Positions 1 through 5,460 of a DNA stretch of 6,792 nt are shown one piece after another; position 1 is the stretch's first letter, and each line of letters begins with the position of its first letter. The position numbers and the translations under genes were made by a program. This stretch comes from Candidatus Kapaibacterium sp. (GTDB lineage: Bacteria > Bacteroidota > Ignavibacteria > Kapaibacteriales > UBA2268): contig JAQIDA010000197.1 of the NCBI GenBank assembly GCA_027858275.1, forward strand, positions 1 to 6,792, given 5' to 3'. The notes beneath the pieces are model-generated. The model was not told the DNA's origin. It was given only the letters and a program-made list of their open reading frames with translations, and made no database searches.

Positions 1-46
1 TTTCCATGAAATTAATTAAAGTAGTATATATTTAAAAATAATCAAC

Positions 47-2764
47 ATGAAAATAGAATTTCCAAAGGCGTATGAGCCTAAGAACTCCGAAAACAAATGG
101 TATGGAATTTGGCAGGATAATAATATTTATCACGCTGACGAGACTTCAGAGAAGGAACCCTACAGCGTCCTGATGCCTCCTCCCAATGTTACAGGCATAC
201 TACATTTCGGTCACGTTCTGAATATAACTTTGCAAGACATTTATTGCCGCCGCAAACGTATGCAGAATTATGAAGTCTGTTGGTTCCCGGGATATGATCA
301 CGCAGGAATCGCGACTCACGCAAAAGTTGAAGCTCAGCTCAAAGAAGAGAATTTGACGAGATATGATCTCGGCAGAGAAAAATTCTTGGATCGAGTTTGG
401 GACTGGAAAGAAAAATACGGCGGTATAATAATGAAACAGCTCCGTTGGCTCGGCGTTTCGTGCGATTGGGACAGAACTCTGTTCACAATGGATGATTCGG
501 CTTCCAACGCGGTTCTGGAAGTCTTTGTGAGATTGTTCGACGACGGTTTGATCTATCGCGGCAAACGTATTATCAATTGGTCGCCGGTCGGTCAAACGGC
601 TTTATCTAATGAGGAAGTTGAATTCCGCGAAGTCAAAGAGCAATTCCATACAATGCGCTACTACTTTGAAGACAGTGATGAATATATACAGATAGGAACT
701 GTTCGCACGGAAACGATTTTTGGTGATGTTGCCGTGGCAGTTAATCCCAAAGATGAAAAACGCATGCATTTGATAGGCAAAACTGTAATCGTTCCTCTGG
801 TCGGCAGAAAAGTTCCGATTATCGGCGATGAACACGCTGATCCGGAATTCGGTTCGGGTTTTGTAAAAATCACTCCCGCTCATGACCCTAACGATTTTTT
901 GGTCGGCAAGCGTCATGATCTTGAGATGCTCAATACAATCAATCCTGACGGAACTATGAACGAACTCACCGGAGATTACGCCGGGATGGATCGTTTCGCG
1001 GCTCGCAAAGCGATTTTGAAAAAACTCAATGAGCTTGATCTAATTGAAAAATCTGAAGATTACGCGCATAATGTAGGTTTCTCTCAACGCGGCGGAGAAC
1101 CGATTGAACCGTATTTATCCGATCAATGGTTTGTGAAAATGAAACCTCTCGCCGAGGAAGCCCTCAAAGTTGTTCAAGACGGAGATGTGAAATTTCATCC
1201 GGCTCACTGGACAAAAACTTATGAACATTGGATGAATAATATTCAGGATTGGTGTATCTCTCGTCAATTGTGGTGGGGACAGCGCATTCCGGTTTATTAT
1301 ACTGAAGACGGCAAGCAGACTGCTGCTATAACCGAAGCAGAAGCTCGCACTAAATTGAATGTTGGTTCGGATGTTCCGCTCAGGCAAGATGAAGACGTAC
1401 TCGACACTTGGTTCTCATCATGGTTATGGCCTTTGACTACTATGCACTGGATGGCTGAGGGGAAAAATGAAACAAGCCCTGATTTGGAAAAATTTCTTTC
1501 TACTGATCTGCTCGTAACCGGTCCGGATATTATTTTCTTTTGGGTAGCGAGAATGATTATGGCCACTAAGAGATTTAAAGATGTCGTGCCGTTTAAAGAT
1601 GTGTATTTCACAAGTACAATTCGAGACGGTTCAGGCAAAAAACTGTCTAAATCTCTAGGGAACTCTCCGGATCCGTTGAATATTATTGAAAAATATGGTA
1701 CTGACGCTATTCGCTTCACTATTATATATCTGTCGCCGCTCGGTCAGGATGTTCGTATGGATGTTGACGTTGACGATCAGGATATTCCGTCGATGGAACT
1801 CGGTCGTAACTTCGCCAATAAAGTATGGAATTCCGGCAGATTCCTGCTGATGAAACGTGACGACGCGGAAAATGATGATCCTGAGAACAATATCTCCGTT
1901 AGAGATTTGAAAGACGCTGATCTAACATTCGCGGATCGTTGGATTATTTCTCGATTTAATTCTACTGTTAAGAATATTGATAAAGCACTCGACAATTATA
2001 AAGTGAATGATTACTCGAAAATTATCTATGATTTCATCCGCCGAGATTTCTGCAATTGGTATGTTGAGATCGTCAAAGTTCAGTTTGCTGATTCCGATGA
2101 TGTATCATACAAAAAAGCATTGATGGCCCATGTGATTGGCATATATGATGAAATCTTGATGCTGCTCCACCCTATCATGCCGTTTATTTCAGAAGAGATA
2201 TGGCATCTCTTGGATGACAACAGAACTGAAGCAGACAGTATCAGTCTTGCGAATATGCCTGAATATGACGAAAAACTTGTTTCCGAGGAAACTGAAAGCA
2301 AGTTCGCCTATGTACAATCTCTCGTTGAGGAAATACGAAAACTCCGTTCAAGCATGAAAATTCAACCGCAACAGAAAGTTCCCTTACAAATATCGGCGAA
2401 AACCGTTGAAATGGACGAATTTTTAAATTCTCAGTTGAGTATTATCAAATCTCTCGCGAAATGCTCTACTTTGGATATCGGTCTCAACCTTGAGAAACCT
2501 GATAATTCAATGGTATCCGTTATTAGGGAAACAAGTATCTATCTCTTGCTCGAGGGCACTATTGATAAGGACAAAGAGCGCGAGCGCATGAATAAGGAAA
2601 TTCAGCGGCTCGAAAGAAATATATTCGGTTGCGAGAAAAAACTCTCCAACGAAAAATTTGTTTCTAACGCTCCGGAGAAAGTTCTGACTAACGAAAGAGT
2701 CAAACTCGCGAGTATGAAAGAGTCGCTCATTAAGGTTCAGGAGAATTTGGCTGAGCTTGGGTAG
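47..2764 (+). CDS. valS: Valyl-tRNA synthetase (class I aminoacyl-tRNA synthetase)
   Basis: This cytoplasmic enzyme charges tRNA-Val with valine and hydrolyses mischarged Thr-tRNA-Val. The 905-residue length is normal for bacterial ValRS. In order: the Rossmann-fold start with PPPNVTG and the HIGH-class motif as HFGH (residues 53-56); the inserted CP1 editing domain (about 185-350), including TVRTETIFGD and GFVKITPAHDPNDF; SDQWFVKM (about 358-365) and WCISRQLWWGQRIPVYY (402-418) returning to the catalytic core; DVLDTWFSS; and the KMSKS motif as KLSKS (532-536). A helical anticodon-binding domain follows (DRWIISRFN, then FCNWYVEIVK). The charged heptad-like C-terminal 65 residues form the tRNA-binding coiled coil that separates ValRS from IleRS and LeuRS. 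The HIGH and KMSKS variants are conservative, and the TxRPET editing signature reads TVRTET. No Shine-Dalgarno precedes ATG 47; the upstream stretch is A/T-rich, as in many Bacteroidota. The gene is intact and converges on mgtE. Identification is secure. Confidence 0.98.
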   Translation: MKIEFPKAYEPKNSENKWYGIWQDNNIYHADETSEKEPYSVLMPPPNVTGILHFGHVLNITLQDIYCRRKRMQNYEVCWFPGYDHAGIATHAKVEAQLKEENLTRYDLGREKFLDRVWDWKEKYGGIIMKQLRWLGVSCDWDRTLFTMDDSASNAVLEVFVRLFDDGLIYRGKRIINWSPVGQTALSNEEVEFREVKEQFHTMRYYFEDSDEYIQIGTVRTETIFGDVAVAVNPKDEKRMHLIGKTVIVPLVGRKVPIIGDEHADPEFGSGFVKITPAHDPNDFLVGKRHDLEMLNTINPDGTMNELTGDYAGMDRFAARKAILKKLNELDLIEKSEDYAHNVGFSQRGGEPIEPYLSDQWFVKMKPLAEEALKVVQDGDVKFHPAHWTKTYEHWMNNIQDWCISRQLWWGQRIPVYYTEDGKQTAAITEAEARTKLNVGSDVPLRQDEDVLDTWFSSWLWPLTTMHWMAEGKNETSPDLEKFLSTDLLVTGPDIIFFWVARMIMATKRFKDVVPFKDVYFTSTIRDGSGKKLSKSLGNSPDPLNIIEKYGTDAIRFTIIYLSPLGQDVRMDVDVDDQDIPSMELGRNFANKVWNSGRFLLMKRDDAENDDPENNISVRDLKDADLTFADRWIISRFNSTVKNIDKALDNYKVNDYSKIIYDFIRRDFCNWYVEIVKVQFADSDDVSYKKALMAHVIGIYDEILMLLHPIMPFISEEIWHLLDDNRTEADSISLANMPEYDEKLVSEETESKFAYVQSLVEEIRKLRSSMKIQPQQKVPLQISAKTVEMDEFLNSQLSIIKSLAKCSTLDIGLNLEKPDNSMVSVIRETSIYLLLEGTIDKDKERERMNKEIQRLERNIFGCEKKLSNEKFVSNAPEKVLTNERVKLASMKESLIKVQENLAELG

Positions 2765-2793
2765 TCTTACTCTTAAAACTCCCTTCCTCTTCC

Positions 2794-2899
2794 AAGGAGG
2801 GGTGCCCGAAGGGCGGTGTGGTTCTTCTCTTTCTGCCCGGTTCAACATCCCCCGGAAGACAAGAACCACCCCCTAACCCCCTCCTTTGCAGGCGGGGGG
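2794..2899. repeat. Inverted pair of G/C-rich dispersed-type repeats
   Basis: Two diverged copies of one repeat face each other. The left arm (2794-2825) begins AAGGAGGGG and ends GTGGTTCTT. The right arm (2861-2885), read on the other strand, begins AAGGAGGGG and ends GGTGGTTCTT. The left arm also contains a small internal hairpin, GCCC-GAA-GGGC (2804-2814). The right arm runs into a C-tract/G-tract hairpin (CCCCC at 2877-2881 against GGGGG near 2894-2899). The spacer is 2826-2860. G/C content here is far above the neighbouring sequence. From memory, similar 'CCACCCCCTAACCCCCTCC' elements are scattered between genes in many Bacteroidota and related genomes, so this is probably a non-coding dispersed palindromic repeat, REP- or MITE-like. 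It could also stall transcription leaving valS. Copy number cannot be judged from one window. Confidence 0.75.
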
Positions 2900-2916
2900 A
2901 CATGAGAAAACTCTTC

Positions 2917-2950
2917 GATGGGCTCCACTTTCTTCAGTGGAGTCAATCTT
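2917..2950 (+). repeat. 34-nt palindromic element, copy A
   Basis: The core TCCACTTTCTTCAGTGGA (2924-2941) forms a perfect hairpin, extended by one pair to CTCCACT/AGTGGAG (2923-2929 with 2936-2942) around a TTCTTC loop. The flanks GATGGGC and GTCAATCTT match those of copy B (2970-3003, opposite strand) with a few substitutions, so the unit is about 34 nt rather than just the stem. It lies about 150 nt after the valS stop. Only a broken T-run (TCAATCTTCTT) follows, so a role as valS terminator is possible but weak. Confidence 0.7.
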
Positions 2951-2967
2951 CTTAAAACTTGAGGTCT

Positions 2968-3004
2968 AAAAGACGGAATCCACTGAAGAAAGTGGAATCC
3001 GTCT
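2968..3004 (-). terminator. Probable mgtE transcription terminator
   Basis: Starting about 20 nt past the mgtE stop on the minus strand, AGACGGA pairs with TCCGTCT (2998-3004 with 2971-2977). After a single A·A mismatch (T·T on the minus strand), TCCACT pairs with AGTGGA around a 6-nt loop. On the minus strand the 13-bp stem runs straight into TTTA, which resembles an intrinsic terminator with a short U-tract. It coincides with palindromic element copy B, so the repeat appears to serve as the terminator. Function is inferred from structure and position. Confidence 0.6.
2970..3003 (-). repeat. 34-nt palindromic element, copy B
   Basis: On the minus strand this reads GACGGAT, the same 18-nt core as copy A, then TTCCGTCTT. 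The core is identical to copy A over all 18 bases, but the element is inverted relative to it. The outer arms here pair with each other, which copy A's do not, giving a longer stem. Either copy B is the intact form or its arms have been restored by selection for termination. Confidence 0.7.
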
Positions 3005-3024
3005 AAGACAAGAACCCATCTGAC

Positions 3025-4380
3025 TCAGACAGAGAAATCCAAAAACATCATTGCTATTTCGCAATAGATAATGATTCCGCTGACATCAATTAATGTTGCT
3101 ATAAACGGGCTGGAGATTACAGCCGGGTCTAATTTGAATCTGGCTATAACTAAGGGAAGAAGCGCTCCTATTATATTCGCCCATACAACGAGGAAAAGCA
3201 TGGAAGTGCTGACCACAAAAGCTATGCCTATACCACCGCGTTCGTCGTAAAAACCTCTGATGAATGAAATCGCCCCGAGAGTCAGTCCGAGTAATAAGCC
3301 GATTAACATTTCTTTTCGGAAAATCTTGCCCCAATCACTTAACTCCACGTCGCCTGTGGCTAAACTTCTGATAATCAGAGTCGCGGATTGAGTACCTGTA
3401 TTACCTGCCGTACCGATCAATAAGGGAACAAAAAAAGTCAGAACGACATATTCATTCAGCAGACCGTGATAGTTTGCCATTATGAAAACTGTCACAAAAT
3501 TAGAAACTAAGAGAATAAAAAGCCAAGGGAAACGCTTGAACAGCAATTTGCCGACGCTCGCGCTCAAATATGATTGGTCAACAGGATTGATACCCGAGAT
3601 TTTCTGAAAATCCTCCGTAGCCTCTTCTGACGAGACATCCAATATATCATCAAATGTGACAATGCCGAGCAGATGCCCGCTTGAATCCACAACCGGCAGC
3701 GCGGAAATATCATATTTCTCCATCAGCCGTAAAGAATCCTCCTGATCGTCAAACGCGCCGGCACTGACAACAGTATAATCCATTAAATCTGATACGATTG
3801 TAGTTTCATCGGCAAGAATGATATTTTTAAGCAAAATGTCGTCGATCAACATTTTTTCATTGTTTGTAACATATATCCTGTATATCGTCTCGCTGTCTCG
3901 TCCGTACTCTCTGATGTGCGACAAAGCGCGGGCAATAGTCCAATGCGAACGAATCGCCACGAAATCGGGAGTCATCAGACGGCCGGTACTGTCTTCGGGA
4001 TAACCGAGGAGAACGCGCGCCTCTTTCAAATCTTCCGGGCTTAAGAGATTGAGCAGCCTTCGTGTAACTTTCGCGGGCAGCTCTTCAAGCAATCCGGTTC
4101 TGTCATCGGGTGACATATCAGTCAAAATTTCTCGAGTTTCTTGGTCGGTGAGATCGTTTATCAGAGAATCACACTCGTCGCTATCCAAATACGAAAAAAC
4201 ATCTGTTGACAAATCGAGGTCTAAAACACGGAAGATCATGACTCTGTCGGCTTTATCTATATCCAGCACCAAATCAGCGATTTCCGGAGCGGCCCAAGTA
4301 GAAAGAACATCTTTCAGGTCGGTCCAACGACGTTTTTCGACTAATTCCTTTATTTCCGGTTTCAGTAATTCTTTTAGCAT
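3025..4380 (-). CDS. mgtE: MgtE-family magnesium channel/transporter
   Basis: This inner-membrane Mg2+ channel/transporter is gated by cytosolic Mg2+. From ATG 4380 it is 451 residues, the usual MgtE length. An acidic helical N domain (1-125, rich in DL/DE and with MSPDDRTGLLEELP) leads into paired CBS domains: about 132-195, beginning MTPDFVAI, and about 198-252, containing SALPVVD and GIVTFDDILDV. A connecting helix and about five membrane segments follow (about 286-304, 310-340, 358-377, 385-415, 423-448). The GTAGNTGTQSATL signature is near 324-336. DPAV...SPFIATLID carries the pore Asp at residue 432, corresponding to the Mg2+-binding Asp of Thermus MgtE. An in-frame GTG at 4395 would add five residues. 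ATG 4380 is preferred because GGAGAG (4384-4389) sits at a ribosome-binding distance, with 5 nt between GGAG and ATG. I see no M-box riboswitch upstream. The gene stands alone, convergent with valS and divergent from rpsT. Confidence 0.96.
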   Translation of the reverse strand: MLKELLKPEIKELVEKRRWTDLKDVLSTWAAPEIADLVLDIDKADRVMIFRVLDLDLSTDVFSYLDSDECDSLINDLTDQETREILTDMSPDDRTGLLEELPAKVTRRLLNLLSPEDLKEARVLLGYPEDSTGRLMTPDFVAIRSHWTIARALSHIREYGRDSETIYRIYVTNNEKMLIDDILLKNIILADETTIVSDLMDYTVVSAGAFDDQEDSLRLMEKYDISALPVVDSSGHLLGIVTFDDILDVSSEEATEDFQKISGINPVDQSYLSASVGKLLFKRFPWLFILLVSNFVTVFIMANYHGLLNEYVVLTFFVPLLIGTAGNTGTQSATLIIRSLATGDVELSDWGKIFRKEMLIGLLLGLTLGAISFIRGFYDERGGIGIAFVVSTSMLFLVVWANIIGALLPLVIARFKLDPAVISSPFIATLIDVSGIIIYCEIAMMFLDFSV

Positions 4381-4383
4381 AGT

Positions 4384-4389
4384 CTCTCC
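4384..4389 (-). promoter_or_regulatory. Shine-Dalgarno site that decides the mgtE start
   Basis: On the minus strand GGAGAG precedes ATG 4380, with five bases between GGAG and the start codon. The competing GTG at 4395 lies upstream of this site and has no purine-rich motif of its own. The site stands out because neither valS nor rpsT has a comparable sequence. Confidence 0.65.
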
Positions 4390-4602
4390 GGTCACTATAA
4401 TTCAAAAGCGGATACAATTAAACGCTGAGTAAAACGTGAAAACAGATTCGACGCTTGATTCTACAGCGAATTATTTCGAAGACAAATTAAGCAGATAGTT
4501 CCGAACTTCGACGATTTTTTTTTAAATATTTCTAATTGAGATTTATTTTTATTTCAAAACACGAAAAAAGTAGAAGAAATCTCGTTGAAAGCACAAAAAG
4601 AG

Positions 4603-4634
4603 TTTGGATATATAGAAAATAACTCATATTTTTG
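4603..4634 (+). promoter_or_regulatory. Bacteroidetes-type promoter for rpsT
   Basis: TTTG (4603-4606) and TATTTTTG (4627-4634) match the -33 (TTTG) and -7 (TAnnTTTG) boxes described for the Bacteroidetes primary sigma factor, with 20 nt between them. Transcription would start near 4638-4642 and give an rpsT leader of about 60 nt. The match is complete in both boxes, but A/T-rich DNA produces such motifs by chance. The call rests on the combination of motif, spacing and position ahead of a ribosomal protein gene. Confidence 0.6.
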
Positions 4635-4702
4635 TGTTCTTGATTGTAAGTCAGGAAAGAAAAAGAATTAATTGATAATAAATTTTTAGAGTGTGATACT
4701 AA

Positions 4703-4966
4703 ATGGCACATCATCAGTCAGCGATTAAAAGAATTAGACAGTCAGCCAAGCTGAAAATCTACAACAGACAGAAGAAAACAGTTGTTAAAAACGCAATTAA
4801 AGATGTTCAGGCTTGTGAAAAATACGATGAAGCAGTCATCAAATTGAACTTTGCATCCAAAGTTTTGGATAAAGTAACAGCTCGCGGAATTATGCACAAG
4901 AACACTGCAGCACGTCGTAAATCAATGCTCGCAAGATTTGTGAATTCACTCAAAGAACAGAACTAA
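4703..4966 (+). CDS. rpsT: Small ribosomal subunit protein bS20
   Basis: S20 is a primary 16S rRNA-binding protein of the 30S subunit. The 87-residue product is the usual length and strongly basic. Its N-terminus MAHHQSAIKRIRQSAKLKIYN follows the family pattern MAxHxSAxKRIRQ. The C-terminal GIMHKNTAARRKSMLARFV matches the conserved GxxHKNxAARxKSRLxK helix. The start at ATG 4703 is fixed by this family N-terminus. Only a weak AGAG occurs 11-14 nt upstream, so initiation probably relies on the A/U-rich leader. A Bacteroidetes-type promoter lies about 70-100 nt upstream. tRNA-Arg follows 45 nt after the stop with no strong terminator between them, so the two are probably co-transcribed. Identification is secure. 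Confidence 0.98.
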   Translation: MAHHQSAIKRIRQSAKLKIYNRQKKTVVKNAIKDVQACEKYDEAVIKLNFASKVLDKVTARGIMHKNTAARRKSMLARFVNSLKEQN

Positions 4967-4972
4967 TAAATA

Positions 4973-5008
4973 TATAGCTTTTCTCTTTTCAAAAAGATAA
5001 GAACTATA
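4973..5008 (+). other. Imperfect hairpin between rpsT and tRNA-Arg
   Basis: TATAG (4973-4977) pairs with CTATA (5004-5008). The interior continues as TTTT/AAGA-type and TCTTTT/AAAAGA pairs with two mismatches (4978·5003, 4983·4998) and one G·U, closing on a 4-nt loop. It lies just after the rpsT stop and ends 3 nt before the tRNA acceptor stem. Plausible roles are processing of a rpsT–tRNA precursor or protection of the rpsT mRNA 3' end. The stem is A/U-rich and has no U-tract after it, so it is a poor terminator. Confidence 0.4.
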
Positions 5009-5011
5009 GTT

Positions 5012-5085
5012 GCACCCGTAGCTCAACTGGATAGAGTACCTGACTACGGATCAGGAGGTTAAAGGTTCGAACCCTTTCGGGTGTA
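5012..5085 (+). tRNA. tRNA-Arg(ACG)
   Basis: The full cloverleaf can be folded by eye. The acceptor stem GCACCCG (5012-5018) pairs with CGGGTGT (5078-5084) with a G·U at the first pair. The D-stem GCTC/GAGT closes a loop containing GG. The anticodon stem CCTGA/TCAGG (5039-5043, 5051-5055) encloses CTACGGA, so the anticodon is ACG (5046-5048), normally edited to ICG to read CGU, CGC and CGA. The variable loop is 5 nt. The T-stem AAAGG/CCTTT carries the TTCGAAC loop. The discriminator base is A (5085). CCA is not encoded (CTG follows), so it must be added by nucleotidyltransferase. The gene shares a probable transcript with rpsT. Confidence 0.97.
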
Positions 5086-5121
5086 CTGAAATATTTTGAC
5101 AGCTAATTTACACTTATTGCT

Positions 5122-5154
5122 AAAAGCCAGCATATCAATGATTTGCTGGCTTTT
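5122..5154. terminator. Bidirectional intrinsic terminator
   Basis: AAAAGCCAGCA (5122-5132) and TGCTGGCTTTT (5144-5154) form a perfect 11-bp stem with an 11-nt loop. The stem has A's on its left and T's on its right, so it can terminate rpsT–tRNA-Arg on the plus strand and the WD40 gene transcript on the minus strand. The convergent arrangement of those units fits this double role. Confidence 0.85.
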
Positions 5155-5256
5155 ATATTACATTACACTTAATGTTTAAACGCTATATTTTGCCACCTTT
5201 GGAATAAATAAAGTCATTTACATCCATAACAGACAGATCGAAAACTAAATTCATTC

Positions 5257-5442
5257 CTATTTCATTATAATAAAATGCTCGCTCTGCATATATGCACCTG
5301 TTTTAAATACGATCAAATAGTTTCCTGAACCTAGGGTTTCAATATCCGAACTTATTTTTTCAGTACTTGCCTCAACCACATCCTTAGCATAAAGAATTTT
5401 CACTTTTTCACTTAGTACGTTATACATGCAGATGTCTTGAAG
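5257..5442 (-). pseudogene. Remnant of a T9SS C-terminal sorting domain
   Basis: The minus strand is open for about 61 codons, from the TGA at 5445-5443 to TAG at 5257-5259. It translates to LQDIC then MYNVLSEKVKILY, LGSGNYLIVFKTG and a final HFIIMK. This is the second half of a T9SS type A sorting domain: the YNVLGEKV strand, the LpSGxYfi turn and the terminal K. The first half, with the PNP motif, and any passenger domain are missing. The fragment lies in the same frame as the WD40 gene just upstream, separated by TAG TAG, four codons and TGA. It is best read as the 3' scar of an older secreted-protein gene that was replaced or recombined. An independent small gene from ATG 5427 (56 residues) is unlikely because it would have no signal peptide or function of its own. 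The remaining spacer 5155-5256 holds nothing I can assign. Confidence 0.7.
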
Positions 5443-5460
5443 TCAAACAGCTTGCTTCTA

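Larger units (their letters stand above)
4381..4702. other. Divergent A/T-rich spacer between mgtE and rpsT
   Basis: This 322-nt stretch separates two genes transcribed away from each other, so it should hold both promoters. It is A/T-rich with long T and A tracts, such as nine T at 4515-4523 and many A-runs over 4561-4680. I see no credible ORF, no RNA gene and no riboswitch consensus. The only element I can argue for is the rpsT promoter at 4603-4634. A mgtE promoter must exist here too, but the best minus-strand match (TTAATTTG at 4490-4483) misses one consensus base and has no TTTG partner. Confidence 0.6.

Noticed and set aside
27..34. TATATTTA as a -7 promoter box for valS
   Set aside because: It misses the final G of TAnnTTTG, has no TTTG partner within the visible upstream bases, and would leave a very short leader.
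200..2869. Several reverse-strand ORFs of 70-140 codons antisense to valS, including one at 2507-2869
   Set aside because: They overlie an intact, strongly conserved gene and show no recognisable domains. The one at 2507-2869 runs through the G/C-rich intergenic repeat, which accounts for its Arg/Pro-rich N-terminal part.
2765..3024. CRISPR-like array in the valS–mgtE spacer
   Set aside because: The repeats are inverted, of two different families, and lack regular spacing or unique spacers; no cas genes are nearby.
3086..4432. ORFs overlapping mgtE on both strands
   Set aside because: Their Ser-rich or low-complexity translations are shadows of the mgtE codons; mgtE itself has complete domain structure.
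4381..4500. Possible M-box (Mg2+) riboswitch upstream of mgtE
   Set aside because: I looked for the long multi-stem leader expected on the minus strand and found only short A/T-rich sequence with no conserved pairing that I can trace.
4502..4523. Plus-strand CGAA/TTCG inversion followed by nine T's, resembling a terminator
   Set aside because: The stem is only about four pairs with a tiny loop, and no plus-strand gene ends nearby.
5155..5300. Short overlapping minus-strand frame ending GMNLVFDLSVMDVNDFIY
   Set aside because: It is about 40 codons, overlaps the sorting-domain remnant in another frame, and has no start signal or recognisable motif. It is most likely chance.
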